A DNA stretch of 64,000 nucleotides from Ilyomonas sp965247435 (lineage in GTDB: Bacteria > Bacteroidota > Bacteroidia > Chitinophagales > Chitinophagaceae). The DNA is taken from assembly GCA_965247435.1 (NCBI GenBank), contig OZ252019.1:2294001-2358000 (forward strand), written 5' to 3'. The notes below the pieces were generated by a model. The model did no database searches and was not told the origin of the DNA. It saw only the letters and a program-made list of their open reading frames with translations. Positions 35,281-44,195 of the stretch are shown here, in pieces. Each line of letters begins with the position of its first letter. The stretch's first letter is position 1. The translations under genes were made by a program, and so were the position numbers.

Positions 35281-36615
35281 TTGTTTTTTAGCTTTAGCAA
35301 ATATCTTATTCCAGGCTGGCAGTTCAATATACAACCAGTTGCTTCCAGTTTCCCGTCCTATATTTCGGTTAACATTGCAGATGAAGAAAAAGATAAGGCC
35401 TTTTGTACAGAACAAGCCCGGCTGGACGATGCCGGCTACAGGCTGTGGAATACCGGAATACTATCGGTAGCAGCGCAGGATCAGCTATCGGAAATAGCAT
35501 TATTGTCAAAGCCAACACTGCAGGATGAATACCGGTTTGTACGTAAATATTGGGGCACTATATGGTCAACCTATGTGTTAATGCTCCGGCTCTTTACCTT
35601 CAAAAATCCTTTTGCAGAAATAAGGCAGTATGCCGGCACACGGCATACCGCAAAATACCAGTTACCGTTACAGCAAGATCAGTATCAGGATTTCGATACG
35701 TTTCAATCAGATTTGGTTGCATCCAATCCTTTAGTTGCCGTTATTATCCCTACGCTTAACCGGTATAATTACCTGAAAAGTGTTTTGAGAGATCTGGAAA
35801 ATCAGACTTATAAAAATATGGAGGTGATTGTTGTTGACCAGTCTGATGCATTTGATGAAACTTTTTATGAAGCCTGCCACCTGAATCTTCACCTTATCCG
35901 GCAGGCAGAGAAAAAGCTCTGGACCGCCCGCAACAGGGCAATTGAGGCCACAACCGCAGCGTATCTTCTTTTTTTCGATGATGATTCCCGTGTAAAAGAA
36001 GATTGGGTGCTTAATCATATAAAATGTCTGGATTATTTTAAAGCCGATATTTCTGCTGCTGTATCAATAACTACGGCAGGTGGCAAAGTGCCGGAGAACT
36101 ACCGGCACTTTCGTTGGGCCGACCAGTTTGATTCGGGCAATGCGATGGTAAAGCGTTCTGTTTTTAAAGAAATAGGATTATTTGATGAGCAATTTAACGG
36201 CATGCGCATGGGCGATGGCGAGTTTGGATTCCGTGCTTATAAATACGGCTATCGAAGCATCTCTAACCCTAAAGCTTTCCGGATACATTATAAGGCCGGC
36301 GAAGGCGGCTTGCGGGAAATGGGAAGCTGGGATGGCTTCCGGCCAAAAAAATGGTTTGCTCCCAAACCCGTACCCAGCGTTATTTTTCTTTATAAAAAAT
36401 ACCTGCCTGCGCATTTATACCGGCATGCAATATTTAAAGGTATTTTATTATCCAACGTTTCCTATAAACACAAGGGCAGCGGCAAAATGCTTCTGCTCAG
36501 CGCTTTATTAACGATTATAAAAGCTCCGTTACTCTATCTTCAATATTATAAGGCTAACAAAATAGCTTTGCAAATGCTGAAAAAAGATGATGGCATTCGC
36601 TTGCTTGTTTCCTGA
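35281..36615 (+). CDS. Family 2 glycosyltransferase with unrecognised N-terminal region
   Basis: 444 residues from a TTG at 35281, one base after the previous stop codon. An ATG at 35203 is in frame but would add 26 residues lying over the upstream gene. Residues 1-150 match no family I know. The GT-A domain begins near 152 (VAVIIPTLNRYNYLKSVLRD), with MEVIVVDQSD, AYLLFFDDDSRVKEDW (metal site) and SGNAMVKRSVFKEIGLFDEQF. Donor unknown. Confidence 0.78.
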   Translation: MFFSFSKYLIPGWQFNIQPVASSFPSYISVNIADEEKDKAFCTEQARLDDAGYRLWNTGILSVAAQDQLSEIALLSKPTLQDEYRFVRKYWGTIWSTYVLMLRLFTFKNPFAEIRQYAGTRHTAKYQLPLQQDQYQDFDTFQSDLVASNPLVAVIIPTLNRYNYLKSVLRDLENQTYKNMEVIVVDQSDAFDETFYEACHLNLHLIRQAEKKLWTARNRAIEATTAAYLLFFDDDSRVKEDWVLNHIKCLDYFKADISAAVSITTAGGKVPENYRHFRWADQFDSGNAMVKRSVFKEIGLFDEQFNGMRMGDGEFGFRAYKYGYRSISNPKAFRIHYKAGEGGLREMGSWDGFRPKKWFAPKPVPSVIFLYKKYLPAHLYRHAIFKGILLSNVSYKHKGSGKMLLLSALLTIIKAPLLYLQYYKANKIALQMLKKDDGIRLLVS

Positions 36616-36645
36616 TCTTCCGGTTGCCCGTTTCATTATATAAGA

Positions 36646-37830
36646 ATGAAATTAAAATCTGAAAGCTTTAAAAAATTAGCTATAATATCGGATTGCACAC
36701 ACGTGGCAACAGCAACCGGTATTGGTACGGACAATCATATTTTTCTAAGACAGATGGAAGCACTGGCAGGCCACTTCGAAAAAATAGTTATCTGCTGCCC
36801 GTTCACCTTGCCTGCAACAATGCGGCAATCCAGCATTTATAGCAATAAGCATATCAGTTTTATACAACTGCCGCTTGCCGGCGGCAATGGATTTAAAGGA
36901 AACATGAGCTTACTAAAAGCTTTGCCTGCATGGTACAAGGCTTTCAAAAAAATGAATGCATGGGCGGATATTGTGTACCAGCGCTTTCCCAACAACCTTA
37001 ACCTGCCCGGTTTTCTTTATTTCTATTTACATCGGAAAAAGGGCTTTGCAACCTACACAGGAGCCTGGTACAATTATAAAGGAGAGCCAGCTACGTACCG
37101 GCTTCAGAAATTATTATTGAAAAGCCTGTACCGTGGTCCTGTCGGCATTTACTTCGATGAAAAAGACAAATACAAACATATTTTTAAAACCTTCAGCCCG
37201 TCTTATACAGATCATGAATGGCAGCAGGAAACGGATATAGCCAAACGGAAAAAAAAGCGTTTCCTCACGGGCATCTATCATATACCAATATACATTAGTG
37301 TGGGCAAACTCACGCCAAAGAAAAATCATCTGTTCCTGCTGGAATGTTTTAAAACTGTACACGAAGAGGGCGTTGATTTTAGGTTATATATAATCGGCGA
37401 TGGACCAATGTTTAACGCTAATAGCGATTTTATTAAAGAGAACGGTTTAGCAAACAAGATAATCATGTCAGGTAATAAAGACTACGATGAGTTAAAAAAT
37501 GCGTACCGGGAAGCCGATTTTTTAGTCCACCCGTCTTTGGCAGAAGGCTATGTAAAAGTGCCGGTGGAGGGCTTTTTTTGCGGTGTCATTCCATTAATTA
37601 ATAATATCAGTATCGCCGGCGAAATAACAGGCGTACGCGAAGAACGCGGGTTTTTATTTTCGGCAGAAGATAAAGCTTCGTTAGTACAACTGATTAAGGA
37701 AACTATACGGCCGGATGCAAGATTAGCTGATAAGATTGAAGAAGGCCGAAAATATAGCTTTACCAAAACTATGGAGGCCTGGGAAGAACAGTTTCTTACA
37801 AAAGTTTTTTCCTTTTATAACGAATTATAA
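36646..37830 (+). CDS. Family 4-like glycosyltransferase
   Basis: 394 residues. The donor domain is clear: ISVGKLTPKKNHLFLLECFK, RLYIIGDGPMF and ADFLVHPSLAEGYVKVPVEG. The acceptor-side N-terminal half is divergent but has IGTDNHIFLRQMEALAGHFE. The E-x7-E motif is atypical: the second Glu of the usual EGFG...LEA is in VEGFFCG. Co-directional, 30 bp after the previous gene. Confidence 0.8.
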   Translation: MKLKSESFKKLAIISDCTHVATATGIGTDNHIFLRQMEALAGHFEKIVICCPFTLPATMRQSSIYSNKHISFIQLPLAGGNGFKGNMSLLKALPAWYKAFKKMNAWADIVYQRFPNNLNLPGFLYFYLHRKKGFATYTGAWYNYKGEPATYRLQKLLLKSLYRGPVGIYFDEKDKYKHIFKTFSPSYTDHEWQQETDIAKRKKKRFLTGIYHIPIYISVGKLTPKKNHLFLLECFKTVHEEGVDFRLYIIGDGPMFNANSDFIKENGLANKIIMSGNKDYDELKNAYREADFLVHPSLAEGYVKVPVEGFFCGVIPLINNISIAGEITGVREERGFLFSAEDKASLVQLIKETIRPDARLADKIEEGRKYSFTKTMEAWEEQFLTKVFSFYNEL

Positions 37831-37859
37831 CGATAACTAAAAAGAATTCACTGCGCGAC

Positions 37860-39209
37860 ATGTCGTTATCAATAAACAAAAAAACTGTAAACTTTCAAAA
37901 AATATCGCCAGTTACAAGACTGAATACTTTTTTTGCAATCGCTTTTTTGCTTGGTATGATAACCGGTGCAAAAGCGCTGCCGAGCGGATTATTTATTGTA
38001 GCAGATATAGCATTATCCTTAGCAGCAATCCAGTACGCATTATATGTGGATATTGATAAGTTATTTGCCATATTCCCGTACCTTTTATACAGCGAGTTAT
38101 ACGTGCGGGACAGCTTTACGTACTTCCCTTACAATTACCTGCCTTATTTATCTATTCTGATATTTACTATACTGCTGGTGCGTCAGAAAGTTTCTATTAA
38201 GCAACATTCCACTGCATTTGTGTTACTGATCGGCTATGTGTTGCTGGAACTCATAGACCTTAGCCGTGCAATAGATTTACAATATGCCTGGATGCTTTTT
38301 ACAAATTCTTTAATGCTGCTCTTATTGGCAATGTGGGCTGCTTATAATTATCTGTCGCCTAAACGTATCAACAGGTTTCTTATAAATATTCAAATGGCCG
38401 GCGTATTTACCTGCGGTTATCTTACCATCGCGCATTTTACACGCAACATTACCTACACTTATGCATCCAATGCCAGTGCCAGTAACGGGTTGCCGCCTAA
38501 TCAACTGAGTTCTTATATTGGTTTTCCTTGTATTCTGTTTGCCATAGCGCTTTTAAATTCAAATAAAAACTTTGTCGCTAATCTTATCCTATTTGTTCTT
38601 AGTTGCACGCTGATGATTTTTACATTTTCACGAGGCGGCATTTATTTCGTAGCGGCTATACTGGGCTTGTATTTTTTGTTTAATAAAAAAAATACAAGAA
38701 ACTACTCGTTGCTGCTCCTGTTAATACCTGTCGGGCTTGCAGTTTTCATATACATAACAAATGTAACCAACGGAATGGTGACACAGCGATATGAAGAACC
38801 AGGCTATTCGGGCCGCGACCGGTTAGCCGAGGCTGCACTAAATCTTTTTGCCCAACATCCGCTTGCTGGCGTTGGCACTTCCAATTTTAATAAACTGATA
38901 TCCAGCGAAAATCTATATGCATTCGATTCCGGTGCTCATAACGAAATTACCCGCGCTATGGCAGAGCATGGTTTGCTCGGCATTTTTACATTCTGGGGCT
39001 TTTTTATCGTCCTGTTTTTCGAGATAAACAGGCGCAGTAAAGTGCAGCGAGATTACGGGATGTATTTTCTGGTGCTCTTTTTACTAACAATAGTGCATAA
39101 TGGTTTGAAAACAGGCTTACAGCCATTTATTCTTTTGCTGGCCATTGCAACGCCTACAATTCTGCAGCAACAGAAAAGGCCAACACATAGCCAGTTTGCA
39201 AAATCTTAG
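37860..39209 (+). CDS. O-antigen ligase / polymerase-like membrane protein (WaaL/Wzy)
   Basis: 449 residues with about ten to twelve hydrophobic helices. The family signature is in the second half: FTFSRGGIYFVAAILGLYFL and, in the large periplasmic loop, HPLAGVGTSNFN followed by GAHNEITRAMAEHGLLGIFT, the H-N-x(n)-E-x-G-L-x-G pattern of Wzy_C. Ligases and polymerases cannot be separated by sequence alone. With an ABC exporter present, a ligase role is possible. Inner membrane. Confidence 0.85.
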   Translation: MSLSINKKTVNFQKISPVTRLNTFFAIAFLLGMITGAKALPSGLFIVADIALSLAAIQYALYVDIDKLFAIFPYLLYSELYVRDSFTYFPYNYLPYLSILIFTILLVRQKVSIKQHSTAFVLLIGYVLLELIDLSRAIDLQYAWMLFTNSLMLLLLAMWAAYNYLSPKRINRFLINIQMAGVFTCGYLTIAHFTRNITYTYASNASASNGLPPNQLSSYIGFPCILFAIALLNSNKNFVANLILFVLSCTLMIFTFSRGGIYFVAAILGLYFLFNKKNTRNYSLLLLLIPVGLAVFIYITNVTNGMVTQRYEEPGYSGRDRLAEAALNLFAQHPLAGVGTSNFNKLISSENLYAFDSGAHNEITRAMAEHGLLGIFTFWGFFIVLFFEINRRSKVQRDYGMYFLVLFLLTIVHNGLKTGLQPFILLLAIATPTILQQQKRPTHSQFAKS

Positions 39210-39251
39210 CCGGTTAGCCCTAAAAGCCTAAGCTAATAATCCTCTTACTTA

Positions 39252-40271
39252 ATGCCAGCCCTCTCCTTCGCCATTATCGGTTGCGGAAATATCGGTAAAA
39301 GACATGCACAGCATATAGCCGCGCGGGGCGTTCTGTGCGCCGTATGCGATATCGATACACACAAAGCAGCAACATTGGGTAAAGCATACAATACTGCCGT
39401 ATATTCATCTTTGGAAGAACTGCTTGCCGGGGAAAAAGAATTAACCGTTATAGCAATCTGTACACCCAACGGTCTTCATGCCAGCCAAACGATACAATGC
39501 CTGCAGGCAGGCCACCATGTAGTATGCGAAAAGCCGATGGCTATTAATCCGGATGACTGCAGGCGGATGATTGCTGCAAGCGAACAAAATAACAGGCAAT
39601 TGTTTATTGTAAAGCAAAACCGTTTTAACAGCGCGGTGGCCGAGGTAAAAAAGGCGTTGTCGCTACACGCACTTGGAAGAATTCTAAGTTTCCAGATCAA
39701 CTGTTTCTGGAACAGGAACGAAGCTTATTATACCGGTAGCTGGCATGGGACGAATGACCTTGACGGCGGTACTTTGTTTACGCAGTTCAGCCACTTTATA
39801 GATATTCTATACTGGCTGCTGGGCGATGTACAAAGCGTACAGTCGTACCTGCAAAATAGCGCGCATCCGAACATTGCCATCGAAGACAGCGGCGTTGTAA
39901 TTATTCATTTGCAAAATGGTGCGATCGGAACCTTGAATTATACGGTAAATGCTTACCGGGAAAACATGGAAGGGTCGTTCACCATATTTGGAGAAAAAGG
40001 AACGGTAAAAATTGGCGGGCAATATTTAAATAACATCCAATATCAGCATATAAACAACTATGTTATATCACCGTTGCCCGAACAAAATGTTGCAAACGAC
40101 TATGGATTTTATAAAGGCAGTATGAGCAACCACGATAAAGTGTACGATAATGTATTGGAGGTTTTACAGAACGGTGCAGCTATTACCACCAATGCTTATG
40201 AAGGTCTTAAAACGGTAGAAATAATTGAAAAAATCTATGCGGCCAACGCTATGAAGTATTCCGCTGACTAA
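39252..40271 (+). CDS. Gfo/Idh/MocA family NAD-dependent sugar oxidoreductase
   Basis: 339 residues. Rossmann motif FAIIGCGNIGKRHAQHI at 5-21, CEKPMAINPDDC with the conserved E-K-P, and DLDGGTLFTQFSHFIDILYW with the catalytic His/Asp region. The last block resembles WlbA/WbpB enzymes that oxidise C3 of UDP-GlcNAc uronic acids. If so, the aminotransferase at 40722 could transaminate the product; this is inference. Cytosolic. Confidence 0.83.
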   Translation: MPALSFAIIGCGNIGKRHAQHIAARGVLCAVCDIDTHKAATLGKAYNTAVYSSLEELLAGEKELTVIAICTPNGLHASQTIQCLQAGHHVVCEKPMAINPDDCRRMIAASEQNNRQLFIVKQNRFNSAVAEVKKALSLHALGRILSFQINCFWNRNEAYYTGSWHGTNDLDGGTLFTQFSHFIDILYWLLGDVQSVQSYLQNSAHPNIAIEDSGVVIIHLQNGAIGTLNYTVNAYRENMEGSFTIFGEKGTVKIGGQYLNNIQYQHINNYVISPLPEQNVANDYGFYKGSMSNHDKVYDNVLEVLQNGAAITTNAYEGLKTVEIIEKIYAANAMKYSAD

Positions 40272-40383
40272 GCTGTTATAGTTCTTTCCATTTTAAAGGT
40301 TTAATTAAGGCGGTTTGAAGACGTTTATACATACCTCGGCGTTAATTTTATCAAACAATCATTAACAAGCAATAATTTCACCG

Positions 40384-40593
40384 ATGATAGCATTTACAAA
40401 AGATAAGCTGCCGGATTATGCATTTAAAAAAGCGATGAAGAAACCACTGCCAGTCCGCTGTTTTCAGATAAACGAGGCTTTTACAGTGCAAACGATGGAG
40501 GGCAAAGCCGGCGACTTTCTTATGATCGGAATAAAAGGCGAAATGTATGCATGTGATAAAGAAATTTTTGAAGAAACCTATGCATTTGTTTAA
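40384..40593 (+). CDS. Small PGDYG-like protein
   Basis: 69 residues, no signal peptide. The core AGDFLMIGIKGEMYACDKEI followed by FEETY resembles the PGDYG domain (G-D-[YF]-L-x-x-G-x-x-G-E-x-Y-x-x-x-x-x-x-F-E-x-T-Y). The family has no firm function; it occurs with small-molecule or sugar enzymes. Here it sits between the oxidoreductase and the aminotransferase, 112 and 128 bp from them. Confidence 0.65.
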   Translation: MIAFTKDKLPDYAFKKAMKKPLPVRCFQINEAFTVQTMEGKAGDFLMIGIKGEMYACDKEIFEETYAFV

Positions 40594-40721
40594 TGCTTGA
40601 AGCAGCTTCCGTTAGTCACTATCAGGAGGTTAATTGTTGAAAAGTTTTTCAGAAGCAACTATTTCTAATGACTACGGCAGCAGGCAAACCGTTTAGCGCG
40701 TCCGGACCGTAAGTAATAACC

Positions 40722-41954
40722 ATGACCAAAACGTTTACGATACCGTTTTCTCCACCCTTTATAGATGAAGAAGTAAAGCAGGAAGTGCTGGACGCTTTGG
40801 AAAGCGGCTGGATAACGACTGGCCCTAAAGTAAAAGCGCTGGAGAAAGAAGTGGCCGAATTTTGCGGTGCGGAAGCTACGCTTGGCGTTAGCAGCGCTAC
40901 TGCCGGCATGCAACTGTTGCTGCATTGGCTGGGCATACAGCCGGGCGATGAAGTAATTGTACCGGCATATACGTATTGCGCTACAGCCCTTGCCGCTATC
41001 CATGCGGGCGCTGTGGTAAAAATGGTAGATGTAAACGAAGACTTTACCATCAGTATCAAAGCGGTGGAAGCGGCCATTACCTCCCGAACCAAAGCTGTTA
41101 TTTTAGTTGATTTTGCAGGCTGGCCTTGCGATTATGATGCGCTGTTTACTGTTGTTAGAAAGATAGAAATTAACAGGCTTTTTACCGCTGTTGGTGAAGT
41201 ACAAAACAAGCTGCGCCGTATTTTAATTATGGCAGATGCGGCACATTCATTTGGCGCATTGTATAAAAATAAAAGAATCGGTACGCTGGCCGATGCAACG
41301 GTATTTTCTTTTCACGCCGTTAAAAACCTTACCACCGCCGAAGGCGGCATGATCTGCCTGAACATGCCGGCGCCGTTATCCAATACAGAAGTTTATAAAA
41401 CCTTGCGCCTGTGGAGCCTGAATGGTCAGACGAGAGATGCATTTACAAAATCTGAAGCCGGCGACTGGAAGTATGATATTGTATATCCTGGTTTTAAGAT
41501 GAACCTGCCCGATGTGCTGGCAGCAATTGGCCTTGCCCAGTTCAGGAAGTTCCGGGAAAACGTAATGGAAGAAAGGAAACGTGTGTTTGACACCTATGAT
41601 GCTGCTTTTGGAGCATATAGCTGGGCGATGTGCCCTCCTTTTCACCGGCAGGGCTACGAAAGCTCTTACCACCTTTATCCCTTGCGCATCAGGAATATTA
41701 CCGAGCAGCAGCGTGATGAGATAATGAAGCTGATTAGTAAAATGGGCGTTTCGGTAAATGTGCACTTTATACCCATGCCGTTGCTTACGATCTTTAGACA
41801 AATGGGCTTCCGCATGACTGATTACCCCATGAGTTACGCTTTGTATGCCAATGAAATCTCGCTTCCCATTTATCCACAGCTAAAAGAAGAAGCCTGCAAC
41901 TACGTTATAGCTGCAGTAGTAAGTGCAGTAAATAAAGTAATGCATGAAAGATAA
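40722..41954 (+). CDS. DegT/DnrJ/EryC1/StrS sugar aminotransferase
   Basis: 410 residues. PLP-dependent aminotransferase of nucleotide-linked keto sugars. The PLP lysine is Lys201 in FSFHAVKNLTTAEGGM, Asp172 in ADAAHSFGA contacts the pyridine ring, and GWITTGPKVKALEKEVAEF is the family opening. It is longer than usual because of an insertion around 140-165 (VRKIEINRLFTAVGEVQNK). It overlaps the phosphoglycosyl transferase gene by 11 bp, so it probably supplies the amino sugar used there. Confidence 0.9.
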   Translation: MTKTFTIPFSPPFIDEEVKQEVLDALESGWITTGPKVKALEKEVAEFCGAEATLGVSSATAGMQLLLHWLGIQPGDEVIVPAYTYCATALAAIHAGAVVKMVDVNEDFTISIKAVEAAITSRTKAVILVDFAGWPCDYDALFTVVRKIEINRLFTAVGEVQNKLRRILIMADAAHSFGALYKNKRIGTLADATVFSFHAVKNLTTAEGGMICLNMPAPLSNTEVYKTLRLWSLNGQTRDAFTKSEAGDWKYDIVYPGFKMNLPDVLAAIGLAQFRKFRENVMEERKRVFDTYDAAFGAYSWAMCPPFHRQGYESSYHLYPLRIRNITEQQRDEIMKLISKMGVSVNVHFIPMPLLTIFRQMGFRMTDYPMSYALYANEISLPIYPQLKEEACNYVIAAVVSAVNKVMHER

Positions 41955-42573
41955 CACCCGGTTGTACGATATACTCCTTGCGCTGGCTGGCCTGCTCCTT
42001 CTGCTGCCGGTGTTTATAGCTATTGCTTTCTGGATAAAGATAAATTCCAAAGGGCCGGTATTATACTTGCAACTAAGGGTAGGAGAAGAAGATAAAGATT
42101 TTATCCTCTGCAAGTTCAGAACGATGCATACCGATGCAGATAAAATAAGTCCGCTTACAGTTGGCAGCAGCGACCATCGCATTACCGGCGCCGGAACGGT
42201 GCTGCGTAAATATAAGCTGGATGAACTGCCGCAGCTTTGGAACGTACTCAAAGGGGAAATGAGTCTTGTTGGTCCCAGGCCGGAACTGCGCAAATACGTG
42301 GCGCTTTACAACGTGCAGCAAAAAGAGACTTTGCGTATTAAACCCGGCATCACCGATACCGCCTCTATACATTTCTGTAACGAAAGCGAGCTGCTTGCGG
42401 GTGTGCCCGAGCCGGAACAATTCTACATCCAGTACATATTGCCGGTTAAATTGGAATTAAATAAAAATTATATTGTCCATAAAAGTCCTTCTCTCTACTT
42501 TAAAATTATCCTGAACACGATATATTCGGTATGTAATCCGGATAACAGTTGGCAACCAACCGAAAAAAGTTGA
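41944..42573 (+). CDS. Monotopic phosphoglycosyl transferase (PglC/WcaJ-type core)
   Basis: 209 residues, a small single-domain enzyme that starts glycan assembly by moving a sugar phosphate onto undecaprenyl phosphate. A re-entrant membrane helix (about 10-31) is followed by KFRTMHTDAD, the catalytic Asp93-Glu94 dyad in KLDELPQLWNVLKGEMSLVG, and PRPE. Lacking the extra membrane domain of WcaJ/WbaP, it resembles PglC, which favours diNAc-bacillosamine-like sugars. It is flanked by the aminotransferase and dehydratase that could make such a sugar. Confidence 0.9.
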   Translation: MKDNTRLYDILLALAGLLLLLPVFIAIAFWIKINSKGPVLYLQLRVGEEDKDFILCKFRTMHTDADKISPLTVGSSDHRITGAGTVLRKYKLDELPQLWNVLKGEMSLVGPRPELRKYVALYNVQQKETLRIKPGITDTASIHFCNESELLAGVPEPEQFYIQYILPVKLELNKNYIVHKSPSLYFKIILNTIYSVCNPDNSWQPTEKS

Positions 42574-42615
42574 CAACTATAGCCGCCGATCGCTTCACCG
42601 ATTCAATATCAGTTA

Positions 42616-44094
42616 ATGCTAAAACAGATTGTTTTCTCCGCACGGGTTATCACCTGCATCTTGTGTTGTGCAGGCTTATATACCATCGCTCTTTCCTTCC
42701 GGCTCCTGCCCTTCCAACGGCTTTTACTTTTTAGTACAACCGCTTTGTGCGGTTACCTGTTCTTCAAAATCATTTACAACAAACAAGGGACGCACAGTCG
42801 CCGGAGCAGGAAAGAATACGAACCTGCATCAACAGCAATAAAACCGTTTCAGCTTTTAAAAAAAACCATCACCAAAACATTTAACAAGGAGAAGCCTGCT
42901 GTCCAGGGTACTAATGGCAGTAACCTAACTATGCATGATTTGCTTGGCAGAGACAGCATCTGCTTAAGCAATTCAAAAATGGCAGACCTCATACGCAATA
43001 AAACCATTCTTATCACCGGGGCTGCGGGATCCATCGGCTGCGGCATCGCCAAACAGGTAGCAGCATTACAACCGGCAGCACTTATCGTTTGCGACCACAG
43101 CGAAACCGCCTTGTACGAACTGGAGTACGAACTGGAACAGGAATTTCAATTGGGCTACACTTTAAAACCGGTGCTGGCCAATGTTACCAGCCGCGCAGCC
43201 ATGACACAGGTTTTCATCAACTGGAAGCCGGACATTATTTTTCATGCGGCGGCTTATAAGCATGTGCCTATGATGGAGCTACACCCCTGCGAAGCCATTC
43301 ATAACAATGTATATGGCACCAAAGTGGTTGCCGACCTCGCCTGTTTGTTCGAAGCGGAAAGTTTTATTTTAATTTCAACAGATAAAGCAGTTAGTCCTTC
43401 CAGCGTAATGGGCGCTTCCAAGCGCATTGCGGAAATGTATTGCAGTGCGTTAGCGGCAAAAGAAGAATCGCTGGAACCGAACAACCTGCTTACGTACCTG
43501 CAGGATGGCAAAAAAACCAAATTTATCACAACCCGCTTTGGCAACGTGCTTCATTCCAATGGCTCTGTCATTCCAAGGTTTCAGCAGCAAATCGCCGCCG
43601 GCGAACCGGTTACGGTAACGCATCCGGAAATGAGCCGGTATTTTATGACGCTGAAAGAAGCCTGTACTTTAGTAATGGAAGCGGCAACCATGGGCAGCGG
43701 CGGCGAAGTATTTATGTTTGATATGGGCAAGCCGGTGAACATTCTGGAGCTTGCGCAGAAGCTGATTAAAAACGCAGGATACAGACCGGAAGCTATAGAG
43801 ATACAGTTTACCGGCCTGCGGCCGGGTGAAAAGTTGCACGAAGAGCTGCTGGATAAAACCGAAATGATCTTACCGACCTATCATCCAAAAATAATGATTG
43901 CCAAAGCCGCACAGCAACGGTACACCGAAATGAAAGCTAACCTTATACAACTGCTTAAAGCAGCCGATCAGCAACTTTCATCCGAAGTAATAAAACAGAT
44001 CAAACGAATGGTGCCGCAATACAATGGCACGGCAGAGGATGCTCCGCTTGTGGCCGGCGAAGCCATGATTAAAACAAAAGTCATCTCTTATTAG
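42616..44094 (+). CDS. UDP-sugar 4,6-dehydratase, CapD/PglF/WbpM family (short N terminus)
   Basis: 492 residues; family members with the full membrane region are usually 590-660. Only two hydrophobic helices (about 5-27 and 36-53) precede the catalytic domain, and the usual CoA-binding-like domain is missing, replaced by a basic linker (55-125). The SDR glycine motif is TGAAGSIGCG (134-143). The active site has STDKAVSPSSVMGASK: the usual Tyr of the YxxxK pair is Met265 with Lys269, characteristic of the UDP-GlcNAc C6 dehydratases PglF/WbpM. FHAAAYKHVPMME and FGNVLHSNGSVIP are also present. Confidence 0.87.
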   Translation: MLKQIVFSARVITCILCCAGLYTIALSFRLLPFQRLLLFSTTALCGYLFFKIIYNKQGTHSRRSRKEYEPASTAIKPFQLLKKTITKTFNKEKPAVQGTNGSNLTMHDLLGRDSICLSNSKMADLIRNKTILITGAAGSIGCGIAKQVAALQPAALIVCDHSETALYELEYELEQEFQLGYTLKPVLANVTSRAAMTQVFINWKPDIIFHAAAYKHVPMMELHPCEAIHNNVYGTKVVADLACLFEAESFILISTDKAVSPSSVMGASKRIAEMYCSALAAKEESLEPNNLLTYLQDGKKTKFITTRFGNVLHSNGSVIPRFQQQIAAGEPVTVTHPEMSRYFMTLKEACTLVMEAATMGSGGEVFMFDMGKPVNILELAQKLIKNAGYRPEAIEIQFTGLRPGEKLHEELLDKTEMILPTYHPKIMIAKAAQQRYTEMKANLIQLLKAADQQLSSEVIKQIKRMVPQYNGTAEDAPLVAGEAMIKTKVISY

Positions 44095-44183
44095 CCTTAC
44101 CTAAATCGTGGGAACGAATACGGATATACGAAGCTTGCCCTGCAATTTGACAGCAGCGGTAAAAACCTCAAAGGATATTTGTG

Positions 44184-44191
44184 TAAATTTG
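44184..44191 (+). promoter_or_regulatory. Minus-7 promoter element of the CpsB-like phosphatase gene
   Basis: TAAATTTG, an exact TAnnTTTG match, is followed by CCCT and the ATG at 44196, again almost leaderless. A second near-match GATATTTG lies at 44174-44181. It implies the phosphatase can be transcribed independently of the long operon. Confidence 0.45.
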
Positions 44192-44195
44192 CCCT

